Source: Duodenibacillus sp. (GTDB lineage: Bacteria; Pseudomonadota; Gammaproteobacteria; Burkholderiales; Burkholderiaceae_F). Taken from it: a stretch of 64,000 bases of DNA. Below, one piece after another: positions 44,265 to 54,432 of the stretch. Positions within the stretch are counted from its first letter, which is position 1. Every line of letters begins with the position of its first letter. The notes under the pieces are model-generated. The model was not told where the DNA came from. It worked only from the letters and a program-made list of their open reading frames with translations, and did not search any database. The stretch covers positions 44,351 through 108,350 of the forward strand of contig JAGBZO010000025.1 of NCBI GenBank assembly GCA_017628205.1, given 5' to 3'. The position numbers and the translations under genes are program-made.

Positions 44265-47200
44265 TGTTTCGCCTCACTTTCGTCACGTCGACAAGCCGCC
44301 TCAATCAAATCCTCGTCATAGCCTCGTTCCAACAACCGATCCAAACACTCCAATACCGATCGACTCGGTCGATCGAACACGACGGCGTCGCTTTGCCCTT
44401 CGGGTCGCACCGCGCGCAAAAAGACGTAACAGGCACCGCCGATTTTGTCGTACACGTCGTCGCACCCCAAACGATTGCGTAAAAAACGCATCAAGGCCAC
44501 GAGATAGAGCAAATACTGCAAGCGGTAATGGTGACGGTGCATTTCGTTCTCGATCGCATCGGCCGTGTAATCGCTTAACTGCGTTCCCAAACGGTTGCCT
44601 TTCCAGTCGATGACCCAGAATTTCCCATTATGGCAACACATCAAGTCGATGACGCCCGTCAAATACCCTTGCAACAGCCCCTCCGTAAGTTCCCCCATCT
44701 CGTATCGAGGATCCAAACGTTTCAGAGCGCGGGCCAGATCTTTGGCCGATAGCGCCCGTCCCGCCGTGTCTCCCAACGAAATCAAAAACGGCATTTCGTT
44801 GCGCTTGTATTTCGTTTGTACATCACACAAACGCCATCCCATCGGTGCGGGCAGACGGCATGTCAATACGTCTTTAAGGAGCTTGCAGCAAGCCGCCAGG
44901 CAATTGGCGGCCTGCTCGCCCTGACCGTAGACCGTCGGATAACGTCGCAAAACGCGATCGACGAATCGCGCCAAATCATCGTCGGACGTCCGCTCGATCG
45001 AAGCAAAATCCGCCTCCTCGAAGAGCTTGTGCAGACACGTACCGACCTCCTTGCCTCCGCGAATGTCGAGGATGTCGCCTCGCAGCGATGGAGCTTCGTC
45101 GCTCGGCTCGAGCATGTCGTTCGCTTCGTCTTCTCCCCCGTCGCGCTCATGACCGGTCGAGGGCAGGTAACTGTCTTTGACGAGAGCGCTGAAACTTGTT
45201 TGCCGCCAGCTTTCGCGAACCGCTTTGGCTTCGTCGCAACCGTAATCGGGGAGGGTTGCAGCGATTTCACCCGACGCTTCTTCGTCAACCGTCGCATCGT
45301 TTTCTTCTTTCAACTCGGACCAAGACTTGAGGGCAAAGAGCTCGCGGTACTCGTCTCCTTGCAAGTCGTCAATCCATGTCCTGAGAGACTCTTGCAAAGA
45401 CTGCGACTGAGCGTTCAACACCGCTCGAACACGCATCATCCCTTGATCGAATGTCGACTCAGGCGCTTCGATCGCTCCGCCCAGAATACCGCGATAGACG
45501 GAGCGATGCGTCACGCTCAACGGCCCCTTCACGCCGCGCTTTTGAATCAACGGAAGGACAAGTCGGCAAGACGCTCGCGTCATCGCCACGTAACCGATGC
45601 GGGCGTTTTCGCTCTCGACTGCCAACGCGTTGGCTTCGATCGATTTTTCATACAGTTCCTGTGCACTCAACAGCAACGTCATCTCACCGTTGAGTCTGAC
45701 CTTGAAAACCGTTTGCTTTTTACTCGATGACGCCTTGGCACTGTCGGAAGCGTGGCACAGATACACGATCGGATACTCGAGCCCCTTGCTGCCGTGAATC
45801 GTCTCGACCGTCACGAGATTGTCTTCAGACTCAAGGCGCACTTTGCGTTCTTCCGGCGTTTCACCTTTGTCCTTGACAGCTTTTTCAAACCACCGCGTCA
45901 ACCCCGAAAGCGTCTTGAGTCCCATCGATTGCGTGTGCAAACATTCGAGCACGTGCGAATAATTGCGCAAACGTCGATCACCCCGCTGCGTGCCGAGCAA
46001 ACGCTCGTTGACCCGACACGCGCGCATCAAATGACGAAACGCCGCGGTCAGGCCAAGACGCCCGTACAGCTCGATCGTCTCGTTGATAAGAACCCGCGCC
46101 GACAGCATGCCGTCGTGCCCCTCGACAAAGTCTTTCAACGTCTGTCCCATCAGATTCGTGGCGCGAGCGCATGCCAGAGCGGACATGCGATGGGGCGACT
46201 CCATCGCGCGCAACACGGCCAGAATGTCTTTGGCTTCCTGCGTTTTGAACACGTCCTGTTGGCTGCGAACCAGCGTGCGTACGTTTCGTTTGCGCAACTC
46301 ATCGATCACCGAATCGGCATGCTTGCGTTGACGAACCAAAATGGCGATGTCCGCCGGTTGGACGCGACGCGATCCAATGTACACCTCGTGCGTGAGCAAA
46401 TAATCGATGTCGCGGGCGATGCATTGCGCCTCAAACGAACGAATGTCATCGACCGCATCCAAGGTGCAAGGATCAGCCTTCGAATCGGACCATACTTCAA
46501 ACGCCGGAATCACGCGTTTGCGTCCGTCCGAACACCGTTCGATCAGAGGAGGCTTCTTCGGATCGAAACGAATGTCCTGATACTGAATCTCGGGCGTAAA
46601 AAAAGCATTTTCAGAATTAAAAAATCCGTTAATACAAGCAATCAACCCACCTGTCGATCGGAAGTTTCGACTTAACGAATAGGTCATTCCGATATCGTTT
46701 TTCGCTTCCAAATAGGTTTCTAGCTCGGCATGTCGGAATCGATAGATGGCTTGCTTGGGATCTCCGACAAAAAACACGGTTTTCGGCAACAACTCGGGAG
46801 CGATCGATTCGTCCAAGAACAAGCGTTTGAAAATACTGTACTGCGTTGCATCGGTATCTTGGAATTCGTCAATCATGACGGCGTCGAACTGCCCGCGCAC
46901 GCTACGAACAAAATCGTCCGAGTCCCGAACGGCGTCGTTCATGAGCTTGAGCAAGTCGTCGTAACCGATCACACGGCCGTCACGCTTGAGATCCGACAAG
47001 CGCTTCGGCGCCCATGCGACGAATGCCTCGAGTACCTTTCGATACGTCTCGTCTTCATCGACGATTGCCTTTGGCATCGATTCGGGAACCAATACGAGAC
47101 TCTTTAACTTGTCTTCCCAACCTTTCATGCTGAAAAGCGTTTCGACAAACTCGGGCGTCCGATTCTCTTTGAGTTGTGCACGCAAAAACTCGTCCACGGT

Positions 47201-47701
47201 CTGGCGAACCAAATCATCCGTATCCTCCAAGCGATAACCGTAATCCGAACCGCTTGAAAAAACGTTCTCTTTCAACATGCGCTGACAAAAACCGTGAATC
47301 GTGTAAACGCGTGCGTCGTCAAAGTTGCTCAACGCGTTTTGTACGCGCGCAAGCATCGTGTCGATGTCAAGACCGCCATCGATCCACAAAGCGATCTGTT
47401 GCTCGAGCGTTTCGTCAGTACCCGCTCGCCCGGTAAGCAAACGATCCGCCAGCGCTTGCAACTCGGTTCGTATACGCTGACTGAGTTCTCCCGTGGCCGC
47501 CTTCGTAAACGTCACGAGCAACAGTCGGTCGATCGTTACCGGCGTTTCGCCTTCGATCAACAACCGCAACACCAAGTGTTTGAGCGAATAGGTTTTCCCG
47601 GTACCGGCACTGGCCTCAATCAAGGCGCGGCATGCCAACGAGTTCGTTTTAACATCGAGTTCCTGTTGCAAGCTCTGCGTTAGAACGTCTTTTGTCATCA
47701 T
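44261..47701 (-). CDS. recB: Exodeoxyribonuclease V subunit beta RecB
   Basis: RecB is the 3'-5' helicase and the only nuclease of RecBCD, and loads RecA. The 1146-residue protein has Walker A LIEASAGTGKTYSL near 28-41, motif II VMIDEFQDTD near 275-284, and TVETIHGSKGLEYPIVYL near 650. It ends in a RecB-family nuclease domain with FWVIDWKGNRLG near 1050, containing the catalytic Asp and Lys. ATG 47701 overlaps the recC stop by 4 bp. Its completeness indicates a functional RecBCD rather than AddAB. Confidence 0.97.
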   Translation of the reverse strand: MMTKDVLTQSLQQELDVKTNSLACRALIEASAGTGKTYSLKHLVLRLLIEGETPVTIDRLLLVTFTKAATGELSQRIRTELQALADRLLTGRAGTDETLEQQIALWIDGGLDIDTMLARVQNALSNFDDARVYTIHGFCQRMLKENVFSSGSDYGYRLEDTDDLVRQTVDEFLRAQLKENRTPEFVETLFSMKGWEDKLKSLVLVPESMPKAIVDEDETYRKVLEAFVAWAPKRLSDLKRDGRVIGYDDLLKLMNDAVRDSDDFVRSVRGQFDAVMIDEFQDTDATQYSIFKRLFLDESIAPELLPKTVFFVGDPKQAIYRFRHAELETYLEAKNDIGMTYSLSRNFRSTGGLIACINGFFNSENAFFTPEIQYQDIRFDPKKPPLIERCSDGRKRVIPAFEVWSDSKADPCTLDAVDDIRSFEAQCIARDIDYLLTHEVYIGSRRVQPADIAILVRQRKHADSVIDELRKRNVRTLVRSQQDVFKTQEAKDILAVLRAMESPHRMSALACARATNLMGQTLKDFVEGHDGMLSARVLINETIELYGRLGLTAAFRHLMRACRVNERLLGTQRGDRRLRNYSHVLECLHTQSMGLKTLSGLTRWFEKAVKDKGETPEERKVRLESEDNLVTVETIHGSKGLEYPIVYLCHASDSAKASSSKKQTVFKVRLNGEMTLLLSAQELYEKSIEANALAVESENARIGYVAMTRASCRLVLPLIQKRGVKGPLSVTHRSVYRGILGGAIEAPESTFDQGMMRVRAVLNAQSQSLQESLRTWIDDLQGDEYRELFALKSWSELKEENDATVDEEASGEIAATLPDYGCDEAKAVRESWRQTSFSALVKDSYLPSTGHERDGGEDEANDMLEPSDEAPSLRGDILDIRGGKEVGTCLHKLFEEADFASIERTSDDDLARFVDRVLRRYPTVYGQGEQAANCLAACCKLLKDVLTCRLPAPMGWRLCDVQTKYKRNEMPFLISLGDTAGRALSAKDLARALKRLDPRYEMGELTEGLLQGYLTGVIDLMCCHNGKFWVIDWKGNRLGTQLSDYTADAIENEMHRHHYRLQYLLYLVALMRFLRNRLGCDDVYDKIGGACYVFLRAVRPEGQSDAVVFDRPSRSVLECLDRLLERGYDEDLIEAACRRDESEAKQ

Positions 47702-50700
47702 TTCGCCTCCTCGAGCTCATGCACCAACTCGCCGAGCGCCTTTGCCAATGCGGCGGCTTGATCCGTCGACGATTTCTTTTTGCTCTCAAACAAGGAACCG
47801 AGAACGCCATACATAGCCGACCCCATTCTGAAGGCACGTTTCTCATCGCGCCCCCGCCACAGCACGCCGGCCTCCTCACTCTGCGTCGATCCGCTCGTCA
47901 CTTTGTAGCGAATCAACGCGGGCTCGTTTGAAACCGTCAAAAGCCAGACGGCCGCCATCACGTCCAACACGCTTTTGGCCAATTCTGCCTCCAAAGGATT
48001 ACTCCGCTTGACCCATCCCTTGACCTGCTTGTCATACTTGTCCAAAACCAACTTGGAGCCGTGAGGCATGCCTACGGCACACAAGAGCAATTGCTGCATC
48101 CGCAAGCGCAACAAGTCGCGCCCGCGCACCTTGTTTGCGACCAACCAACAGCTTCCGTCCGGATCGCGATACGCATCGTCAAGTTCCATACTCAACGCAT
48201 CAATCGGACAATCGACACTCAACACGCCTTTGACCAACTCCTTGGCATCGGCAAGCGAATACTCGATCGTCCGTCGTGCGCTCTTTTCACAGCTTGCGAT
48301 CTCCTGATCGAATTGCTGTTGCTGCACTTGCAACGCCTGAAGACGCATGCGCCCATACCAATCGCGAACCTCCACGGCGCCGTTTGTCGGATCGGCCGCC
48401 AGCAAGATCTCGATGCGCTCGGGCGTAAAACCTTTCTTCAACCAATCGAGAATCTGCGCTTTACGTTTGTATGCGCCAAGGCGATCGCCCTCATCATCGG
48501 GGCAAACCGCCAACTCGCGCTCGTCTTTCAAATTCAAGACGGGGATTTCCGCACGCTTTAGCGTCCACGATTCCGTGTCGTACCAAAAATCCGCCAATTG
48601 ATCGATACAGGCAAACGAACCGAACCGCTCTTTTTGCAAGCGGGCGTCCGCAAACGGCGTTTCGGGGCGATCGCTCCCCTGTCGCACGCGATTGAGAACC
48701 AAATCAAAGAGCGTGCGGTCGTGACTGCGCCAGAACTTGGCGTCATCTTTGAGAAAATCATTGACGCCGTGCGCCACCAACGGCAGCTTCACCGTCATCG
48801 CGCTTTCAAAGGCCGCTCGACACGTCGTCGTTCCGTCCTTCAGATCGCGCGCTTTGGCGTTGGTTGTCAAAAAGTCCGTCAATTCCGGAACGACGGGACT
48901 TGGCAATCGCGGTTGCGCCCGAGCGCCCCCCTCTCCAATACTGTAGGAGACGATAAAGTGGCGCCGAGCCGAACACAACAACGTGAAAAAGACATTGCGA
49001 TTGTCGCTGCGGCTGTCACGGTCACCCCGTCGACGCAACGCAACGGCCTGCTCGTCCTTCACGGCGGTCAAATCAAATTCCTCGGGAATGGAAATACCGG
49101 GGAACGACGAATCATTGTTTAAACCGAGCACCGCAATCACTTTGAACGGCATCCCTCGGGCATGTCCAATCTCCGCAAAGGTCACGGCTCCCTTGGCTTG
49201 ACCGGGCGACTTCTTCTCGCTCAGCTGCTCTTTGAAGGCATGCCAGAACAACGCAAAGGACACCGTGTGATCCTTGCCCAAGGCCTCTTGCATCGTGCGC
49301 GTCAACTGTCGGATGGCACGACGAACGCCGGCAAGCTCTTCCGTTTCGTCCTGAGTGCCGAAACACGCGTCCATCACACGAGCAATTTGCTCGGCCCAGA
49401 CCGCGGGCGTTCGCTCGGTCTTTACGCCGAGCAATTCGGCGTAAGCGTCATTGAGAGTGCCGCACAAACGCAACAAGGTTTGAAAGAGTTCGGGGCGCAA
49501 CGTGACCGTATCGAAACTCGTGTCCCGCTCGCCCGTTACCGGCAAGGTCGACGCGTATACGCGCGTCGTTTGCTCGGAGAACATGAAACCGCACGTCAAG
49601 CGTTCGAGGGCACGATCAAGACAGCCGTCGTATTCGTCTTCGAAATTTTGGGCGCGCAAGTGATCTTTGCTCAAGCCGAAACGGAACCCCGCTTGAACAA
49701 GCCAGGAGCGCATCACGCTCAAATCGGCCAAACTGAGCTTCCAGTGCCGCGTCACGATCGGCAGCTCAAGCCATGCCTCCAACTCGTCCAGACTCATACG
49801 CCCCGCCAACATGTCGCCCAGATCCACCACGGCCTGCGCCGACAAGTTCTCACTTAAAACGGAACGGCCGACGATACGCCAAGCGATGCGTCGATCGGCG
49901 GGCAGTGCATTCATGACGCCGTCGATGATCGGACTCATCGCCTGAATGTCGGGCGTGACAACCAAAACGTCGTCGGGCCGAATGTCGGGATCCTTAAACA
50001 GCTCGTAAAGCTGATCGACCAACGACTCGACTTCACGAGTCGCGTTGGGCGCTTGAACGATACGAACGGATCGATCGTTGGGATCGGGCATTTCAGGCAG
50101 GACGCTCGCGTCCATTTTCAATACGGCCTGTTGAACCGCCGCAAGGAGCGTGTCGCGCCCCGGGTCGATATAAAGCGGCTCGACGTGAGTCTGGGCGTCG
50201 ATCGTCAACTCCTGCAAGCGATGTCGAACGATATCGAAAGGCTCGGTGCGAATGCGCACCGTCTGATCAAAGACGGGATCGCTTGCCGCCTCGTCTTCAG
50301 CGACGACATCCAACAAGGATGCTTGCGAATCGGCATCCCCCGACGTAAACATCCACAATCGATCGATCATGGCTCGCGTGCTTTGAGCGCTGCGCGTCAA
50401 ATAGGTCAGGCGTTCGGACTGATCGGTGGTTGACCAATCGCACAGCGTTTTGGGCACGCTCTCAAACCAATACTCCGAACAAGGATTGAGAACGTAAAGC
50501 CACACGTCGGCATTGATCGGATCACTCGTGAGTTTTCGCAAATAAGGCAGTAAGAGCGGCGTCACCGAAAACGGCATGAAAAGATGAACGGGACGAGTCA
50601 CGCTTCGAGCCCATTGAGCGCTTTTAAAAAGCGCGGGCAGCGCCCGCAAGCTTTCGGTTTCGGGCCACAGGCGGGTCGAATCGTCTTGCCCCAAACGTAC

Positions 50701-51258
50701 CCACAAAGCTTTTTGCCATTCGAAATCGGGACTGGCCTCAAGCGCCTGCTTTTCGCGTTGCTCCCGCAACGTGGGCGCGCGGGTGACCTGCGATTCAACA
50801 CCGAGCCAATCAAGAACCCAATCCAAGCGATAGGTCACGTATTTTTTGAACACGGCGGCCACACGCAACGACAAATCGTAGCGAGCCACTTCGGCGTTTT
50901 TTGCATCCTTCGTCGCAAAAAAGTCGCGCAAACGTTCGTAGCGAGCGACGAAATCGGGATCACTCAATACGGCCCACACGTACCACACCAAGGAGCTGGC
51001 CGTTCGATCGACGGCACTGTCGATGCCGCTTAACGGTTTGAACCATTCGCCGATGAATTCGAACCGCACGCCGGCACAGACGCCCCGCTCATCCGCCATC
51101 GAACGCATTAAATCGTCCTGAACGGCCAACGAGGGCACGATGACGCGATACTCGTCGAAGACCGCGTCGTCGCCGTCGCTCAGACGTTCGTGTTTGAGAT
51201 TGGCCGCCAAAAGCGCTTTGAGCACTTCGTAATAATTACTGTAAACGGTATGAAGCAT
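47698..51258 (-). CDS. recC: Exodeoxyribonuclease V subunit gamma RecC
   Basis: RecC holds the complex together and reads Chi sequences. The 1186-residue protein has a degenerate helicase fold with no intact Walker A. It starts MLHTVYSNYYEVL like other RecC proteins and has the conserved HLFMPFSVTPLLLPYLRKL stretch near 227-245. The inactivated nuclease-like domain is at the C-terminus. ATG 51258 has no clear ribosome site. recC, recB and recD form one tightly overlapping operon on the minus strand. Confidence 0.95.
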   Translation of the reverse strand: MLHTVYSNYYEVLKALLAANLKHERLSDGDDAVFDEYRVIVPSLAVQDDLMRSMADERGVCAGVRFEFIGEWFKPLSGIDSAVDRTASSLVWYVWAVLSDPDFVARYERLRDFFATKDAKNAEVARYDLSLRVAAVFKKYVTYRLDWVLDWLGVESQVTRAPTLREQREKQALEASPDFEWQKALWVRLGQDDSTRLWPETESLRALPALFKSAQWARSVTRPVHLFMPFSVTPLLLPYLRKLTSDPINADVWLYVLNPCSEYWFESVPKTLCDWSTTDQSERLTYLTRSAQSTRAMIDRLWMFTSGDADSQASLLDVVAEDEAASDPVFDQTVRIRTEPFDIVRHRLQELTIDAQTHVEPLYIDPGRDTLLAAVQQAVLKMDASVLPEMPDPNDRSVRIVQAPNATREVESLVDQLYELFKDPDIRPDDVLVVTPDIQAMSPIIDGVMNALPADRRIAWRIVGRSVLSENLSAQAVVDLGDMLAGRMSLDELEAWLELPIVTRHWKLSLADLSVMRSWLVQAGFRFGLSKDHLRAQNFEDEYDGCLDRALERLTCGFMFSEQTTRVYASTLPVTGERDTSFDTVTLRPELFQTLLRLCGTLNDAYAELLGVKTERTPAVWAEQIARVMDACFGTQDETEELAGVRRAIRQLTRTMQEALGKDHTVSFALFWHAFKEQLSEKKSPGQAKGAVTFAEIGHARGMPFKVIAVLGLNNDSSFPGISIPEEFDLTAVKDEQAVALRRRGDRDSRSDNRNVFFTLLCSARRHFIVSYSIGEGGARAQPRLPSPVVPELTDFLTTNAKARDLKDGTTTCRAAFESAMTVKLPLVAHGVNDFLKDDAKFWRSHDRTLFDLVLNRVRQGSDRPETPFADARLQKERFGSFACIDQLADFWYDTESWTLKRAEIPVLNLKDERELAVCPDDEGDRLGAYKRKAQILDWLKKGFTPERIEILLAADPTNGAVEVRDWYGRMRLQALQVQQQQFDQEIASCEKSARRTIEYSLADAKELVKGVLSVDCPIDALSMELDDAYRDPDGSCWLVANKVRGRDLLRLRMQQLLLCAVGMPHGSKLVLDKYDKQVKGWVKRSNPLEAELAKSVLDVMAAVWLLTVSNEPALIRYKVTSGSTQSEEAGVLWRGRDEKRAFRMGSAMYGVLGSLFESKKKSSTDQAAALAKALGELVHELEEAK

Positions 51259-51376
51259 GACGAAATTCCGAAAGTGTTCTTCATTTTACGTCCGAACAAC
51301 GACAATTCGTGACACGACCGCGGAACCGAAGCCGACGGACGTGCCTATAATGAATTCGGATTTTTGGAGAAAGGCG

Positions 51377-51844
51377 ATGCGCTGTCTGGATGTTTGGTTG
51401 CACGGCATGCGTTTGAATGTCATGGCCGGGACGCTGTGGGGATTCGTGATGTGCACGTTGCTCAACGTGAGCAAACCCTTTGGTTGGATCCAGCTTTTAT
51501 GCACGATCGGCGGCGTGTTCTTGGCGTTGGCTTATGCCGCCAACGCCAGCAAGCGCCATGTCGGCCGACTGCCGGCGGGCGATGAAATTCTTCGAACGAA
51601 CCCCACTATTGCCTCGGCCATGCTCGTCGGATTGATCGGCAACTGGTGCGCTCCTTTTTTCGCCGTCTGCCTTTTGTATGCAGGTTTCGGGGACCCCTTC
51701 GGGCCCTCTCCCGTCCCCATGACGCCGAAAACGCTTGGATCGGTCATCGGTCTGACGCTCGCCTTGGCCGGCGCCTATATTCTCTGGCAGCATCGCGCCA
51801 TCTCGTCGCGTTGCCGTGAGCTCGTCAAGTCGACGCAGGCGTGA
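51377..51844 (+). CDS. Small integral membrane protein of unknown function
   Basis: I do not recognise a family. The 155-residue product has four hydrophobic segments: about 14-30 (NVMAGTLWGFVMCTLL), 38-52, 80-101 (IASAMLVGLIGNWCAPFFAVCLL) and 118-136. Short Lys/Arg-rich loops lie between them. ATG 51377 is chosen because GGAGAAAGG lies just upstream; open frame and other ATGs extend earlier without ribosome sites. It is divergent from recC and ends 6 bp before ogt, so it is probably co-transcribed with ogt. No functional link follows from that. Confidence 0.7.
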   Translation: MRCLDVWLHGMRLNVMAGTLWGFVMCTLLNVSKPFGWIQLLCTIGGVFLALAYAANASKRHVGRLPAGDEILRTNPTIASAMLVGLIGNWCAPFFAVCLLYAGFGDPFGPSPVPMTPKTLGSVIGLTLALAGAYILWQHRAISSRCRELVKSTQA

Positions 51845-51850
51845 TAATCC

Positions 51851-52372
51851 ATGTCCCCGATTGACTCCTCGCCCTTTGTCCGAACCGAATGGATCAGCCC
51901 GCTCGGCCCTCTGCTTTTAGGCTCGATCGGCGACGAGTTGCTGTTATGCGATTGGAAATACGGTCGACACCGCGAAGCGATCGAACGACGTCTCGAACGT
52001 CTCGTCGCGGCGGAACGGCAAATCGGCACAAGCCCCGTCATTCGTGAAACGCAACGGCAATTGCAAGCGTATTTCGAGGCGCGTCTGAGCGCCTTTTCCT
52101 TACCGATCCGTTACGTCGGCACGACCTTTCAACAGTCGGTTTGGGAAGAGCTCTTGCGGGTCCCCTTCGGACGGACGGCATCCTACGGGGAATTGGCTGA
52201 GCGCATCGGCAACCCGAACGGCGTGCGCGCCGTCGGTACGGCGGTCGGTCACAACGCGCTTTCGATCATCGTGCCCTGTCACCGCATTATCGGTAAAAAC
52301 GGCGCATTGACGGGGTACGCTGGCGGACTCGAGGTTAAAGAGGCGCTGTTACGGCTTGAACATATAATTTAA
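51851..52372 (+). CDS. ogt: Methylated-DNA-protein-cysteine methyltransferase
   Basis: This suicide repair protein removes methyl groups from O6-methylguanine in DNA. The 173-residue protein has an N-terminal ribonuclease-like domain and a C-terminal helix-turn-helix domain (FGRTASYGELAERIGNPNGV near 106-124). The acceptor site is IVPCHRIIG with Cys143. There is no AdaA domain, so it is the constitutive Ogt type. It follows the small membrane protein gene after 6 bp, next to recCBD but in the opposite direction. Confidence 0.94.
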   Translation: MSPIDSSPFVRTEWISPLGPLLLGSIGDELLLCDWKYGRHREAIERRLERLVAAERQIGTSPVIRETQRQLQAYFEARLSAFSLPIRYVGTTFQQSVWEELLRVPFGRTASYGELAERIGNPNGVRAVGTAVGHNALSIIVPCHRIIGKNGALTGYAGGLEVKEALLRLEHII

Positions 52373-52377
52373 AAAGT

Positions 52378-52410
52378 AAAAGGCTTCGTTCCGAGGAACG
52401 AAGCCTTTTT
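52378..52410. terminator. Bidirectional terminator between ogt and ahpC
   Basis: AAAAGGCTTCGTTCC (52378-52392) pairs with GGAACGAAGCCTTTTT (52395-52410), a near-perfect stem with A and T runs on both sides. Confidence 0.9.
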
Positions 52411-52434
52411 CGTTGTCAGTAACTGACGATCCGA

Positions 52435-52998
52435 TTAGATCTTGCCGACCAATTCAGCGGAGGGCTTGAGGGTGGCGGCACCCGGACGCCACTTGGCGGG
52501 GCAAACTTCGCCGGGGTTCTTGGCCACGTACTGAGCGGCTTCAACCTTGCGGAGCAATTCCTTGGCATCGCGGCCGATACCGCCGTCGTGTACTTCCTGA
52601 ACGACAACGCGACCTTCGGGGTTCAATACGAACGTACCGCGTTCGGCCAAGCCGGCAGCTTCGATCAATACGCCGAAGTTACGGCACAGTTCGCCGGTCG
52701 GGTCGCCAACCATCGGGAACTGAACCTTGCCGACGGCGGGGCTGGAATCGTGCCAAGCCATGTGGGTGAAGTGCGTGTCGGTGGAGACAGCGTAAACTTC
52801 AACGCCCATGCTCTTGAAGGTTTCGTACTGTTCGGCCAAGTCTTCCAATTCGGTCGGGCAGACGAAGGTGAAGTCGGCGGGATAGAAGAAGACGACGGAC
52901 CACTTGCCCTTGAGGTCGGCTTCGGTCAGATCGACGAACTGGCCGTTGTGATAAGCGGTAGCCTTGAAGGGAAGCAATTCGGCACGAAGCAAAGACAT
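52435..52998 (-). CDS. ahpC: Alkyl hydroperoxide reductase subunit C (peroxiredoxin)
   Basis: AhpC reduces peroxides and peroxynitrite in the cytoplasm. The 187-residue protein equals E. coli AhpC in length. The peroxidatic Cys47 sits in [16 protein letters not shown], and the resolving Cys sits near 165 in [11 protein letters not shown], so it is a typical 2-Cys peroxiredoxin. The frame opens 10 codons earlier, but ATG 52998 has an AAGGAA ribosome site and the usual N-terminus. No ahpF reductase gene is next to it, so electrons must come from an unlinked AhpF or thioredoxin system. Confidence 0.96.
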   Translation of the reverse strand: MSLLRAELLPFKATAYHNGQFVDLTEADLKGKWSVVFFYPADFTFVCPTELEDLAEQYETFKSMGVEVYAVSTDTHFTHMAWHDSSPAVGKVQFPMVGDPTGELCRNFGVLIEAAGLAERGTFVLNPEGRVVVQEVHDGGIGRDAKELLRKVEAAQYVAKNPGEVCPAKWRPGAATLKPSAELVGKI

Positions 52999-53255
52999 GT
53001 GTGTATTCCTTTTCAAAAAAGAGACCAATTATTATTGGTCTTGTGTTTTCGGTAGGAGAAATTTATCACACTCGGCGTCGATGAGAATGACTTTTATTCA
53101 TTCAAAGCTGTATCTTCTGTGTTTATTTGTTAACTCACTGAATTAAAAAGACTTTTTCAGAGATCTTATAAAAAGCCTCAACCGAAACGATAGAACCTCT
53201 ATACTATTTGGATCGTTATCCCTTTCACTTCACACTTTTGAGTGCGCGATCGTCC

Positions 53256-53729
53256 ATGAAGTCTTTCGTTTCGTTTGCTTTGGCCTGTGTTCTGGCCTAT
53301 GGCGGCACGTGTGCGGCCCAATCCGTCGACTTGCGCGTTCGTACCGTAACGGACGACGTGTTTGAAGTTGTGGGAACCGACGGTTATTTGATGACGCGTA
53401 CGTGCGACGTACGCGTCGACGCGCCGATCGGCGCGAGCGTGTTGGAAAACGGACGAGACATTCGATTCGAATCGGGACAAACCTGTCGCTTGACCAAACG
53501 ACTGAAGAAATTCACCCCGTCGGTCGGTCGCCATCCTTCGAAAATCACGCAGAACTACGACGGGGTTTACACCTTCTGGAAACTCAAATTGTATGCGATC
53601 AGCCTCACGCAATCGCTCTTGACCATGGGCGCGGACGGAGCGCTGGTCGTGCATGCCGACGGCAAGTTGGAAATCGACTTCGACGGTGTGATAGTGCCCG
53701 CCTCGTTGGTGTTGAAGGAAGTCCCTTAA
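53256..53729 (+). CDS. Secreted protein of unknown function
   Basis: I do not recognise this 157-residue protein. It begins with a clear signal peptide (MKSFVSFALACVLAYGG, cleavage likely after CAA near residue 22). The mature part is short and beta-rich with alternating strands (VDLRVRTVTDDVFEVVG, then GALVVHADGKLEIDFDG). It has two cysteines in the mature region (RTCDVRV and GQTCRLTK) that could form a disulfide in the periplasm. ATG 53256 is chosen for the signal peptide, although a TTG 48 bp upstream is in frame. Its stop overlaps the convergent YggS-type gene by 4 bp. It has no operon partner. Confidence 0.7.
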   Translation: MKSFVSFALACVLAYGGTCAAQSVDLRVRTVTDDVFEVVGTDGYLMTRTCDVRVDAPIGASVLENGRDIRFESGQTCRLTKRLKKFTPSVGRHPSKITQNYDGVYTFWKLKLYAISLTQSLLTMGADGALVVHADGKLEIDFDGVIVPASLVLKEVP

Positions 53730-54421
53730 CCGCGGCGAGGATACGGGCGCGTACCGAAAATCGCGCTGCCGACGCGTACCATGGTCGTACCGCACTCGAC
53801 GGCCTCGATCATGTCGGCGCTCATTCCCATCGACAAGGTGTCCAGCCCGAACTCGTCCTTGAGTTCGTCAAACAAGGCGCGCATCGCTCGCAACGGCGCT
53901 TTGCGTCCTTCGCTCGTTTCTACCGGTGCGGGAATCGCCATCAAACCGCGTAATTTCAAACCGGGCATCGCCGCGACGGCCTCGCACAACGCACGAACTT
54001 CGTCGGGATGCACGCCGCTTTTCGTTTCCTGACCGTCCACATTGACTTCTACAAGCACGTTCAACGGAAGCAAGTCGCTCGGTCGTTGATCGCTCAAACG
54101 CTGAGCGATACGCACTCGATCGATGCTCTGAACCCAGTCGAAACGCTCGGCGACCATGCGCGTTTTGTTGGCTTGCAAAGGACCGATAAAATGCCATTGC
54201 AACGTCACTTCAGGGTGGTGTTCCCTAAACCAATCGACCTTGGCGCAACCCTCTTGCGCATAATTTTCGCCAAACGCCGTTTGCCCTAGTCGAGCCGCCG
54301 ACAATACCGCTTCGGGACCGAACGTTTTGCTCACGGCCAATAAAGCGACCTTGCCTAGGGGATCGGCCGCACGCAAAGCGGTCTGAACTCGCTTCAATCG
54401 TTGCTCGACGGATTCGCTCAT
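53726..54421 (-). CDS. YggS family pyridoxal-phosphate homeostasis protein
   Basis: This 231-residue cytoplasmic PLP-binding protein balances free vitamin B6 and amino/keto acid pools in relatives. The PLP lysine is in VALLAVSKTFG near 28-38. Other landmarks are FGENYAQEG near 55-63, WHFIGPLQANKTR near 82-94, and LSMGMSADMIEAVECGTTMVRVGSAIFG at the end, the phosphate-binding region. The frame opens five codons earlier at an ATG inside the upstream stop, but ATG 54421 has a strong AAGGAGG ribosome site. It follows truC after 11 bp and is probably co-transcribed. Confidence 0.93.
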   Translation of the reverse strand: MSESVEQRLKRVQTALRAADPLGKVALLAVSKTFGPEAVLSAARLGQTAFGENYAQEGCAKVDWFREHHPEVTLQWHFIGPLQANKTRMVAERFDWVQSIDRVRIAQRLSDQRPSDLLPLNVLVEVNVDGQETKSGVHPDEVRALCEAVAAMPGLKLRGLMAIPAPVETSEGRKAPLRAMRALFDELKDEFGLDTLSMGMSADMIEAVECGTTMVRVGSAIFGTRPYPRRG

Positions 54422-54432
54422 CCCGCCCTCCT

